From positions 248,001-312,000 of the forward strand of contig NZ_JACHIG010000008.1 of the NCBI RefSeq assembly GCF_014203095.1: a DNA stretch of 64,000 bases. Reading direction: 5' to 3'. The position numbers and the translations under genes were made by a program. The notes beneath the pieces are model-generated. The model was not told the DNA's origin. It worked only from the letters and a program-made list of their open reading frames with translations, and made no database searches. Below are positions 53,163 to 61,457 of the stretch, piece by piece. Within the stretch, counting starts at the first letter, position 1; every line of letters begins with the position of its first letter. This DNA is from Prosthecobacter vanneervenii (lineage in GTDB: Bacteria; Verrucomicrobiota; Verrucomicrobiia; Verrucomicrobiales; Verrucomicrobiaceae).

Positions 53163-54059
53163 ATGACGAGCGCCAAGAGCACTGCCAGCCCAGCTCCCCA
53201 TGACAGCAGCCTCCACCAGTGGCTGATGCTCGGCGTCTCCACAGCTTTCCTTACCTTGGTCGGCCTCGTCCTGCCGCATGGAGACAGTGGCGAAGATTTC
53301 CGCCAGTGGTTCATGACCCACCTTTTCTTCCGTCCGGTCATCGTCATCCTCTGGGCCATCATCATCATCGAGGGCTTCGCAGGCTTGTTTGCCTCCTCTG
53401 CACCCTGGCCCTCACGTCTCCGGCGTCTAGTCCTCACCTCGCTGCTTCCTCCTCTGCGCATGATCACCGCCAGCAGCAAGCCCGGCGGCTGGCTCTGGCT
53501 CCCTGGCATGGGCTGGAAGACTCCCGGAGAGGCCACGTCCGAGCAGCTGGAGCAAAAGCTGGCCCTGCCCATGCTCATCCTAACCCTCCTCGTGCTCCCC
53601 GTGCTGGGTGCCGAGCTCACTGGTGGTGAGACCCTCGAAAACCACCCGCGCATGGCCCTGGCCACGCATCTGATGACTTGCATCATCTGGATCGGCTTCA
53701 CCATGGAGTTCCTCTGGATGGTCGCCGCGGCTCCAGACAAGCTGGGCTACTGCCTCAAAAACTGGGTCAATCTCGTCATCATCCTCCTGCCTCTCGTGGC
53801 CTTCCTTCGGGTGCTGAATATCTTCCGTTTCACCCGCATGCTGCGCGCTGGCAAGCTCCTCCGCGCCTACCGCCTTCGCGGTCTCTGGACTCGCCTGTGG
53901 CGCCTCGCTCTGCTCTTCAAGCTCATCGACCGCCTCCAGCAGCGCGACCCCAGAAAATACTGCACTGCTTTGGAAAAGCGCATCGCCGACCTCGAAGAGG
54001 ATCTGGCAGAGATGCGCGCACGGCTGGCCGAGCAGCGCAGCAAGCTGCCCCACGAGTGA
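53163..54059 (+). CDS. Voltage-sensor-like membrane protein without pore
   Basis: A 298-residue membrane protein. Two N-terminal helices (about 18-38, 52-77) precede four segments that resemble a voltage-sensor domain: S1 about 133-151, S2 about 168-190 with E182, S3 about 200-216 and S4 about 215-240. S4 carries R222, R225, R228, K231, R234 and R237, one positive charge every third residue. The usual S3 Asp is Asn (NWVNL). No S5-pore-S6 follows; the C-terminus (about 270-295) is a coiled coil. This resembles the Hv1-type plan, but proton conduction is unproven; a truncated potassium-channel relative is the alternative. Confidence 0.6.
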   Translation: MTSAKSTASPAPHDSSLHQWLMLGVSTAFLTLVGLVLPHGDSGEDFRQWFMTHLFFRPVIVILWAIIIIEGFAGLFASSAPWPSRLRRLVLTSLLPPLRMITASSKPGGWLWLPGMGWKTPGEATSEQLEQKLALPMLILTLLVLPVLGAELTGGETLENHPRMALATHLMTCIIWIGFTMEFLWMVAAAPDKLGYCLKNWVNLVIILLPLVAFLRVLNIFRFTRMLRAGKLLRAYRLRGLWTRLWRLALLFKLIDRLQQRDPRKYCTALEKRIADLEEDLAEMRARLAEQRSKLPHE

Positions 54060-54082
54060 GCTTTTTTTGAAGCTTCTGTAGT

Positions 54083-54112
54083 TTGACACCCCTGTTGGCT
54101 GTCGGTTATAAT
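54083..54112 (+). promoter_or_regulatory. Strong sigma70-type promoter, predicted leaderless
   Basis: A perfect TTGACA (54083-54088) and perfect TATAAT (54107-54112) are separated by 18 bp. Transcription starting the usual 6-8 bases downstream would begin at about 54118-54120, and the ATG is at 54120-54122. Confidence 0.8.
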
Positions 54113-54119
54113 TTTCATA

Positions 54120-55619
54120 ATGAACACCCAGATTGTTCTACCACTTTCCCCCAAATTTCTTAGCCTCATCTGCTTCCTGCCTATCCTGCTTGCCGCCGTA
54201 GCCTCTCAGGCCCAGCAGCTGCCCCCTCAGGTCATTGAGCAGGCCAGGCGTGAGTCCCTGCCTGCAGAAAAGCGCGCCAAACACGACAACTACCAGGCCG
54301 CCGCCAAATACTGGTACGCCAGTCGCAACCCCAAGCACCTGGAGGATATGGATGAGGCGCTTGCAGACTTGCTCCCTAGCGCCACCCAGCTCTCCTCCGC
54401 TATCGACAACTTCCACAGCTGGGAGGAGGCGCAGAAATACAAGCCCTACCACGATGCTGGCGCCGTGCTCCTGGCCAAGGCCTACACCTGCCTCTACTAC
54501 GGCGACGTCAAAAAAGCCGCACCCGCCGTTGAGCTTATCGAGACCAAGTTTCCTTATGCCATGCTGCTGCAGGAAGATCGTGGCCTCCAATGGGTCCGTG
54601 AAAATCTGCGCTACCATGAGCACTGCTGCATGCTCTATGCCGCCATGAGCCTGAAGGTCGTCGGCAAAATCCACTTCCCCCATGAGCGCGATGAGTTTGA
54701 CGGACGCCAGCAGCGCAAGGCCCTGGAACACATGGCAGTGCTCCGTCTGCGCGAGGGCAATGTCGATCGCCTGGAGCATTTCTTCACCGCCATCAATCAC
54801 AGCGAACTCCAGACCTCAGGCGGCGACTGGGCCCTGGACATCATCATGAACGCCATGCGCCCGCTGGACCAGGACTTCCAGACGGAGAAAGCCTGGCGGG
54901 AGATCCACGACGCCATCCTCATCTGGCAGAAGCAGAAGCCCACCTCCATCTTTGCCCGCCTCGCCGAGGCCCGCTTTTTATACAATTACTCCATGTACGA
55001 GGCCAGGCACAGCGCCACCTTTGCCCTCATCCGCGATGCCTCCGAGCGCGGCCTGGGGTTGATGCCGGACATTCCCAAGACCAGCCCTGCCTGGTACGAC
55101 ACCATGCTTCGCCTTCAGGCCGTCGCCGGTCGGCCCGCTCATGAGATCGCTCCAGTCTTCAAACAGGGACTGGACAAATACCCCGACTACACCCCTTACG
55201 CCGTCGCACTCGGTCGCTGCTTCGTGAATGGCGGCGAGACTGGTCGCCAGGTCTGTGCCGAGATTATCGAACAACTGCAGTCCACATCCAAAGGAGCACT
55301 GGCCGCCCAGATGCTGCGCCGCATCTATTTCGATGGCGACCTGCCCGCCATCCAGCCACGTCTGAATCTCGACACCGTCGAGCGCTGCATCCGCGACGCC
55401 GTGGCCCGTTGGCCGGACAGCTACGAGCTCCGCAGCGACCTCGGCATACTCGCCGTCACCATTGGCAGGCGCGCGCTTGCCGCAGACATCATGCAGGGCA
55501 TGAGCAAGAAATGGTGCCGCTATGCCTGGAAAGGCCGCGAGGACATCGCCATCCTCCTCACCAGCCCGGACACAGCGCACCCTCCTCGCGTGGACCCCAC
55601 GCGCAAGACCACGCTTTAA
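54120..55619 (+). CDS. Secreted helical-repeat hypothetical protein
   Basis: A 499-residue protein with a signal peptide (hydrophobic core about 13-27, cleavage near SQAQ). The rest is helical and TPR/HAT-like without a sharp repeat consensus: YQAAAKYWYASRNPKHLEDMDEALADL, PYHDAGAVLLAKAYTCLYYGDVKKAAPAVEL, FARLAEARFLYNYSMYEAR and VALGRCFVNGGE. I do not recognise a named family. A consensus promoter sits directly before the start codon, suggesting strong constitutive expression of a leaderless mRNA. Confidence 0.65.
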   Translation: MNTQIVLPLSPKFLSLICFLPILLAAVASQAQQLPPQVIEQARRESLPAEKRAKHDNYQAAAKYWYASRNPKHLEDMDEALADLLPSATQLSSAIDNFHSWEEAQKYKPYHDAGAVLLAKAYTCLYYGDVKKAAPAVELIETKFPYAMLLQEDRGLQWVRENLRYHEHCCMLYAAMSLKVVGKIHFPHERDEFDGRQQRKALEHMAVLRLREGNVDRLEHFFTAINHSELQTSGGDWALDIIMNAMRPLDQDFQTEKAWREIHDAILIWQKQKPTSIFARLAEARFLYNYSMYEARHSATFALIRDASERGLGLMPDIPKTSPAWYDTMLRLQAVAGRPAHEIAPVFKQGLDKYPDYTPYAVALGRCFVNGGETGRQVCAEIIEQLQSTSKGALAAQMLRRIYFDGDLPAIQPRLNLDTVERCIRDAVARWPDSYELRSDLGILAVTIGRRALAADIMQGMSKKWCRYAWKGREDIAILLTSPDTAHPPRVDPTRKTTL

Positions 55620-55627
55620 AAAACCGG

Positions 55628-56344
55628 TTACTGACCCAGGCTCAGGTACTCGCGCACCGTGTGGTTCATCGCCCGGCGTGCCGGTGGGAAGCACTCGGCC
55701 ACTTTCTCAAAGGTCTCCTCCATGGCAAACTCGTCCGCCAGCACATGCCTGCGAGCAGCCTCCAGGTGGCTCACCACCACCTGCTCGTAGTAGTCCACAT
55801 CCGGCGCGCCTCGCCGTGCTGCACGCCGGTGCAGAAAATCCGGATACAGGCACGTCAGCACCAGAAACTGGTTCGCACACTGCACATGCAGGAAGAACTT
55901 GTGGTGCCGGCTCGCATTCTCGATCGCCTCCAGGTAGTCCACGCTGTACAGGCTGTCGATCGCGTGGTTGATGTCGTTCGGTCCCTTCGTCGGCGAGCAG
56001 CCAAAGTCTGCGCATACCACCGCCATGTAGTCCGCCACCGCCACCTCCTGGATGCCAAACTCCTTCAGCGAGTGTCGCACCACGATGAAAAAGAACAGCT
56101 CCGGTGAAAGCATCGCCGCTTTGCGGGAGAGGATCGCGGCGTCAAAGAGCTTGTCATTGTCGAGGATTAGCGGCACCGCGTCGGGGTCGTCCAGCATCGC
56201 ATTGAAGCCCTCTCGTCCGCGCTCATCCAGCGCCAGGGTGTCTCGAATGAAATTCCAATCCGTCGGGGTGAAACGGAACCAGCAGCCAGGGCGGGGAAAG
56301 CGCGTCATGGAGATGAGTTGTGAACTGTCTTCTACCTTTAGCAT
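55628..56344 (-). CDS. Conserved-looking hypothetical protein
   Basis: A 238-residue soluble protein I cannot assign. It is helical, with CWFRFTPTDWNFIRDTLALD near the start, the middle segment FIVVRHSLKEFGIQEVAVADYMAVV, and PDVDYYEQVVVSHLEAARRHVLADEF near the end. No signal peptide, membrane helix or metal motif is evident. An ATG at 56308 is an alternative start. It is convergent with the helical-repeat gene (8 bp gap) and divergent from rph. Confidence 0.6.
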   Translation of the reverse strand: MLKVEDSSQLISMTRFPRPGCWFRFTPTDWNFIRDTLALDERGREGFNAMLDDPDAVPLILDNDKLFDAAILSRKAAMLSPELFFFIVVRHSLKEFGIQEVAVADYMAVVCADFGCSPTKGPNDINHAIDSLYSVDYLEAIENASRHHKFFLHVQCANQFLVLTCLYPDFLHRRAARRGAPDVDYYEQVVVSHLEAARRHVLADEFAMEETFEKVAECFPPARRAMNHTVREYLSLGQ

Positions 56345-56459
56345 AACGAATGCCAGTTGGTTTTAATCCTTTTGACGGGGGGCTTTCAGCTTTGTTCAAT
56401 CGCCGCTCAGGAACCCATAAAATGCCTTGGCGCACCCCCGCTTCGTGCTAATCACACCC

Positions 56460-57245
<786 letters not shown>

Positions 57246-57348
57246 TCGCAGAAGTTTGCAGCACTTTGCTTTCGTTTAAGGTAGTTGGCAGTGGTTTGGC
57301 AGACCACCGACAACAATCGTAAACAACAGTCAACACTGCAAACTCCCC

Positions 57349-58284
57349 ATGACCGCGTTGCTTCTCGATCCCATCTACCAGCAGCACGATCCCGGCCCCG
57401 GTCACCCTGAAAGCATCCGGCGCCACGTCGCAGTCACGCAGGCGCTCACCGACGCAGGCCTTGTCGCCAAAGCACAGCACATTCCCCCGCGTGCTGCCAC
57501 GCTCGACGAGCTCGCCCTCTGCCATGATCGCGGCTACATCGCCACGGCAAAGAAGGATGTGGAATCCGGCCTCGATGACCTCAGCACCGGAGATACCGCC
57601 ATCTGCTCACGCTCCTACGATGTGGCGCTGCAGGCCGTCGGCGGCGTCCTGAATGCCGTCGACTCAGTCTTCTCAGGCAAAGCCGCCAACGCCTTCTGCG
57701 CCGTGCGCCCTCCGGGCCATCACGCACGCCCCGCCCAGGGCATGGGCTTCTGCCTTTTCAACAACATCGCCATCGCCGCACGCTACGCCCAGCAGAAGCA
57801 CGGCGCGCATAAGGTCGCCATCATCGACTGGGACGTGCACCACGGCAACGGCACGCAGGACATCTTCTATGAAGACGACAGCGTCTTCTTCTGCAGCACC
57901 CACCAGAGCCCTCTCTACCCCTTCACCGGCCACGCCAATGAAACCGGTAGCGGCAAAGGGCTGGGCACCACGCTCAATCTCCCCTTCCCTGCCCGCTCCG
58001 GCATAAGCACCATCGGCGCCGCCTTCACAGATCGCGTCTTGCCCGCCATCGACTCCTTCAAGCCCGACCTTATTCTCATCTCCGCCGGCTTCGACTCCCG
58101 CATCGACGACCCCCTCGGCCAGTTCCGCCTCACTGACGACGACTTCGTTGCATTGACAAAACTCCTGCTCGCCTCCGCAAGGACCCACTGCCAGCACCGC
58201 CTCATCTCCATCCTCGAAGGCGGCTACAACATCCAGGGCCTCGCCAGCGCCGTGACCCACCACGTACGGACTTTGGTGGAATAG
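57349..58284 (+). CDS. Histone deacetylase family protein
   Basis: A 311-residue zinc-dependent deacetylase of the arginase/deacetylase fold. The active-site PGHHA, the two Asp-His pairs in [17 protein letters not shown], and the zinc/transition-state loop [14 protein letters not shown] and SAGFDSR with late EGGYN are all present. Bacterial homologues act on acetylpolyamines or acetylated small molecules; acetoin-utilisation AcuC is one branch. The substrate here is not determined. It lies 105 bp before the moxR gene. Confidence 0.92.
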   Translation: MTALLLDPIYQQHDPGPGHPESIRRHVAVTQALTDAGLVAKAQHIPPRAATLDELALCHDRGYIATAKKDVESGLDDLSTGDTAICSRSYDVALQAVGGVLNAVDSVFSGKAANAFCAVRPPGHHARPAQGMGFCLFNNIAIAARYAQQKHGAHKVAIIDWDVHHGNGTQDIFYEDDSVFFCSTHQSPLYPFTGHANETGSGKGLGTTLNLPFPARSGISTIGAAFTDRVLPAIDSFKPDLILISAGFDSRIDDPLGQFRLTDDDFVALTKLLLASARTHCQHRLISILEGGYNIQGLASAVTHHVRTLVE

Positions 58285-58355
58285 GAAACAAACCCAAGCT
58301 TCGGCGGCGTTGACAGTTTATTTACAGAAGCTGTCCTTGTCATAGACCCGCTTTT

Positions 58356-58384
58356 TTGATGGCATGTACACACATTCCTAAAAA
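58356..58384 (+). promoter_or_regulatory. Moderate promoter candidate for the MoxR operon
   Basis: TTGATG and TAAAAA are spaced 17 bp (each 4 of 6 matches) and end 5 bp before the moxR ATG, again predicting a leaderless start. A TTGACA farther upstream (58310) has no good -10 at normal spacing. Confidence 0.35.
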
Positions 58385-58389
58385 TCCTT

Positions 58390-59397
58390 ATGCCTCATTC
58401 CCCGCTTCCGCAGGACGACGTCGCCGCTATTGATGAGCTTCGCAAGGTTTACGTCCAGCTGGGCGACGAGCTGAAAAAGATCATCGTCGGTCAACAGAAG
58501 GTCGTAGAGCAGCTCGCCATCTGCCTTTTCGCACGCGGTCATGCCCTTCTCATGGGCGTGCCCGGCCTGGCCAAAACCCTGCTCATCTCCCGCCTCGCGG
58601 AGACCATGTCCCTCAGCTTCAGCCGCATCCAGTTCACGCCGGATCTCATGCCCATGGACATCACCGGCACCGACATTCTGCAGGAGCTTCCCGGCGGCAA
58701 ACGCGCCTTCGAGTTCGCCAAAGGCCCCGTCTTTGCCAACATCGTCCTCGCAGACGAAATCAATCGAGCCCCCGCCAAGACCCAGGCCGCCATGCTTGAG
58801 GCCATGCAGGAGCACAAGGTCACTGTCGCCGGTCGCACCTACACCCTCGACAGCCCCTTCTTCGTCCTCGCCACCCAGAACCCCATCGAGCAGGAGGGCA
58901 CCTACCCTCTCCCCGAAGCCCAGCTCGACCGCTTCATGTTCATGATCGGCGTGGACTATCCCACCCGCGAAGAAGAGATCGCCATCGCCCGCACAACCAC
59001 CGGTACCAGTTTGCCCAGGCTCGAACACATCCTCGATGGCCCCAAGGTGCTCGCCTTTCAAGAACTCGTCCGCCGCGTTCCTGTGCCGGATCACCTCTAC
59101 GAGTTCGCCGTCGATCTCGTCCGTAAAACAAGACCCGCCAGCCACGAAGCCCCCTCATGGCTCAAACCCCTCGTCAGCTGGGGTGCAGGCCCTCGTGCTG
59201 TGCAGTATTTGATCCTCGGCGCCAAAGCCCGCGCCGCACTCCACGGCAGTTACATGGTCCGTTTGGAAGACCTCATGGAAGTCGCCGAACCCGTCCTCCG
59301 CCACCGCGTCATGACCACGTTCACGGCTGAGAGCGATGGCGTCAGCAGCTGCGATGTGACGAAGAGATTGGTGAATGAGCTCGCCAAGGCAGGGTGA
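58390..59397 (+). CDS. MoxR-family AAA+ ATPase
   Basis: A 335-residue AAA+ chaperone-like ATPase. Walker A is GVPGLAKT (variant of GxPGxGKT, with Ala at the usual Gly), Walker B is IVLADEINRAPAKTQAAMLEAM, sensor 1 is FFVLATQNPIEQEGTYPLPEAQ, and the lid is typical of MoxR. These proteins work with vWA-domain partners to insert metals or assemble membrane complexes. It heads an operon with DUF58 and two vWA/Bat-like genes, although a four-helix-bundle element sits directly after it. Confidence 0.93.
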   Translation: MPHSPLPQDDVAAIDELRKVYVQLGDELKKIIVGQQKVVEQLAICLFARGHALLMGVPGLAKTLLISRLAETMSLSFSRIQFTPDLMPMDITGTDILQELPGGKRAFEFAKGPVFANIVLADEINRAPAKTQAAMLEAMQEHKVTVAGRTYTLDSPFFVLATQNPIEQEGTYPLPEAQLDRFMFMIGVDYPTREEEIAIARTTTGTSLPRLEHILDGPKVLAFQELVRRVPVPDHLYEFAVDLVRKTRPASHEAPSWLKPLVSWGAGPRAVQYLILGAKARAALHGSYMVRLEDLMEVAEPVLRHRVMTTFTAESDGVSSCDVTKRLVNELAKAG

Positions 59398-59401
59398 ATA
59401 C

Positions 59402-59435
59402 AATCCTCCTCTTCCTCCTACTCATACTCCTCCTC
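59402..59435. repeat. Left inverted repeat of the four-helix-bundle element
   Basis: Bases 59402-59423 are perfectly complementary (22 bp) to 59936-59957. With three mismatches the pairing extends to 59435/59924. The arm is pyrimidine-rich (TCC/CTC units). Confidence 0.85.
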
Positions 59436-59476
59436 CCTTTTCTGACGCAGCCCTCAATCTCCACCTTCTCAACTTC

Positions 59477-59941
59477 ATGCCCGCTGCACGCCAGTTCGAT
59501 CACGAAAAGCTCCAGGTGTACCAGCTTGAGCTGGAATTCATAGCCTGGCTCACTGACTTGTTTGCTGAAATTCAAGCCTCCAAAACTCCGCGGCTTGCTG
59601 AAGTGTTGGACCAACTCGACCGCGCCAGCCTCTCAGCGCTTTTAAACACAGCGGAAGGCAACGGCCGCCGCGCCACTCAGCAGCGCGTGCGGTTCTTCGA
59701 TGATGCACGTGGTTCTGCGACTGAATGTGCTGCATGTCTGGATGCGATCGTTGCAAAAAAAGCATGTAAAAAAGAAAGAGTTATGAGGGGAAAAGACATG
59801 CTGTTAAGTGTGGTTTCGATTTTGAGTTCTCTCATCGCTCGTTTTGAGGGAGTTCCGGTCAAATCATGCCGCAGTGTTCCTATGACAGGAACACGTCTTA
59901 AATCTGCATCCCGATCCTCCAGAGAGGAAGAGAAAGAGTAG
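59477..59941 (+). CDS. Four-helix bundle protein (23S rRNA intervening-sequence/S23 family)
   Basis: The ATG at 59477 gives 154 residues, against about 120 for the family. Family features: FDHEKLQVYQLELEFIAWL (helix 1), PRLAEVLDQLDRASLSALLNTAEGNGRR (helix 2; usual QLxRAxxSIxxNIAEG), FFDDARGSATECAACLDAI (helix 3; usual ARGSxxE) and DMLLSVVSILSSLIARF (helix 4). The last 30 residues are Ser/Arg/Glu-rich and partly encoded by the right inverted repeat, which supplies the stop codon. A hairpin (8 bp stem, 5-base loop) lies in the 3' part of the gene at 59874-59894. Related small proteins include Avd of diversity-generating retroelements; no reverse transcriptase is present here. Confidence 0.82.
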   Translation: MPAARQFDHEKLQVYQLELEFIAWLTDLFAEIQASKTPRLAEVLDQLDRASLSALLNTAEGNGRRATQQRVRFFDDARGSATECAACLDAIVAKKACKKERVMRGKDMLLSVVSILSSLIARFEGVPVKSCRSVPMTGTRLKSASRSSREEEKE

Positions 59942-59957
59942 GAGGAAGAGGAGGATT
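59924..59957. repeat. Right inverted repeat of the four-helix-bundle element
   Basis: This is the complement of the left arm at 59402-59435. It contains the TAG stop of the four-helix-bundle gene (59939-59941) and ends 14 bp before the DUF58 start codon. Confidence 0.85.
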
Positions 59958-59971
59958 CATTTGCGAAACGT

Positions 59972-60874
59972 ATGCCCTCTGACACCCGCACCTTCCTCGA
60001 CCCCGCGGTCCTCTCCCGCCTCATGGCGCTCCCCCTCAACGCGCGCCATGCCATGCTCGGCAGCGTCTCCGGCAAGCACCGCAGCCCCGTGCGCGGCTCC
60101 TCCCTCGAGTTCGCCCAATACCGCAAATATGTCCCTGGCGACGACACCCGCCGCCTCGATTGGCGTACCTGGGGCCGCAGCGACCGCTTTTACATCAAGG
60201 AGTTCGAAGCCGACACCAACCTCCGCCTCTGTCTCCTCATCGACACCAGCGGCAGCATGAACTACGGCCCCGCCGGAGCCACCCGCTTTGACTACGCCCG
60301 CAAACTCGCCGGCACCCTCGGCTACGTCGCCGCACAGCAGGGCGATGCGGTCGGCCTCTGGAGCCTCGCCGAAAAGCCCGTCGAAATCCCCGCCAAACGC
60401 GGCGCCTCACACCTCGGCCTCGTGCTCGATCAGATGGCCTCTCTTCAGCCCGTCGGAGACACCACGCTTCTCACCGCCCTGCACGACGCCGCCGAAAAAA
60501 TCCGCCAGCGCGCCCTCGTCATCATCTTCTCCGATCTCTTCGTGCCACCCGCCGAGCTGAAGCCCGCCATCCAGCACCTCCGCTTCCGCAAGCACGACAT
60601 CGCCGTCTTCCACCTCCTCGACCAGCAGGAACTCGACTTCGACTTCGACCGCCCCGCCCGCTTCATCGACCTCGAAGGCGGCGAAGCCGTCCTCGCCGAT
60701 CCCAGCCTCATCGCCCGCAACTACCGCGAAGCCGTCCGCCAGTACATGCACGAAATCGACGACCTCGTCCGCACCACCGGCATGGACTACCACCGCGTCA
60801 AACTCCACGAAAAATACGACGACGTGCTCGCCCGCTTCCTCCTGGCTCGGCTTGAGAAGAAAGGGGGACGGTGA
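59972..60874 (+). CDS. DUF58 protein with vWA-like fold
   Basis: A 300-residue cytoplasmic protein. The DUF58 signature SSLEFAQYRKYVPGDDTRRL and WRTWGRSDRFYIKEFE lies at about residues 43-75. A vWA-type fold follows with the MIDAS-like LLIDTSGSMN and IIFSDLF. DUF58 proteins pair with MoxR ATPases. Here the moxR gene is 575 bp upstream, separated by the inverted-repeat element. The stop codon overlaps the GTG that could start the next gene. Confidence 0.9.
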   Translation: MPSDTRTFLDPAVLSRLMALPLNARHAMLGSVSGKHRSPVRGSSLEFAQYRKYVPGDDTRRLDWRTWGRSDRFYIKEFEADTNLRLCLLIDTSGSMNYGPAGATRFDYARKLAGTLGYVAAQQGDAVGLWSLAEKPVEIPAKRGASHLGLVLDQMASLQPVGDTTLLTALHDAAEKIRQRALVIIFSDLFVPPAELKPAIQHLRFRKHDIAVFHLLDQQELDFDFDRPARFIDLEGGEAVLADPSLIARNYREAVRQYMHEIDDLVRTTGMDYHRVKLHEKYDDVLARFLLARLEKKGGR

Positions 60875-60876
60875 TC

Positions 60877-61449
60877 ATGCTGAATCCAGTTCTTCGTAAA
60901 GTCTCAACCATTCATGTCACGACTTTCAAAGTTGGAATCCTTCTTTTTTTGTGGGCAGGTCTTGCGTGGTGCGATGAAGCAAAATTCGTCCCGCCTCCAG
61001 CAGGCATCAACGGCTGGCCGCACAAGCCGTATGACAAGGTTATTGGCTATCAATTCGCGAATCCCGATCATGTTTCATTCATTAAAGACGGCATTCTTGC
61101 TCTCGAAGATCTGAAAAAACTGAAGCGCAAGGAATCTGTCTTGGATGCAGATCAATCAACAGCACTTCTAAAAGCAGCCTTCGAAACTGAAGCCCCTCAG
61201 GGTGGCATGCTTTGTTACGATCCACATCACATCGTCGTCTTCTACTCCGAAGGCAATCCGGTAGGTGCCATTGAGATTTGTTTTCATTGCTGGGGTATAA
61301 AATCCTGGCCGGAAAACAAGGCGATCTGGTGGCACACGAATTTTAACGAGATTGGCAGGCTGACCATAGCATTGGGCCTTGGAGTCCGCGGGCCTGATCC
61401 GGACAACAACCCGCCCAAATCAGGGCAACAACGTTTTCCACTCCGTTGA
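60877..61449 (+). CDS. Exported hypothetical protein inside the MoxR operon
   Basis: A 190-residue protein of unknown family from the ATG at 60877 (a GTG at 60871 would give 192). A GGGGG run about 9 bases upstream is one of the few clear ribosome-binding candidates here. An N-terminal hydrophobic segment (about 18-34) is followed by CDEAKFVPPPAG. The rest has ICFHCWGIKSWPENKAIWWH with paired Cys/His/Trp. The base composition is visibly less GC-rich than its neighbours, and such a gene is not usual between DUF58 and BatA, so recent insertion is possible. Confidence 0.6.
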   Translation: MLNPVLRKVSTIHVTTFKVGILLFLWAGLAWCDEAKFVPPPAGINGWPHKPYDKVIGYQFANPDHVSFIKDGILALEDLKKLKRKESVLDADQSTALLKAAFETEAPQGGMLCYDPHHIVVFYSEGNPVGAIEICFHCWGIKSWPENKAIWWHTNFNEIGRLTIALGLGVRGPDPDNNPPKSGQQRFPLR

Positions 61450-61457
61450 CACAATAA

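Larger units (their letters stand above)
59402..59957. mobile_element. Candidate inverted-repeat element carrying a four-helix-bundle gene
   Basis: This 556 bp unit fills the gap between moxR (stop 59397) and the DUF58 gene (start 59972). It begins and ends with long inverted repeats and contains one gene for an S23-like four-helix bundle. The right repeat overlaps the end of that gene. No transposase is encoded and no target duplication is obvious. A related inverted repeat lacking the gene lies at 63470-63632 in the same operon. The arrangement recalls intervening sequences of bacterial 23S rRNA, which also carry a four-helix-bundle gene within a stem, but this one is not in rRNA. Confidence 0.55.

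Noticed and set aside
59477-59941. A 23S rRNA intervening sequence
   Set aside because: The S23-like gene is between protein genes; no rRNA sequence flanks it.
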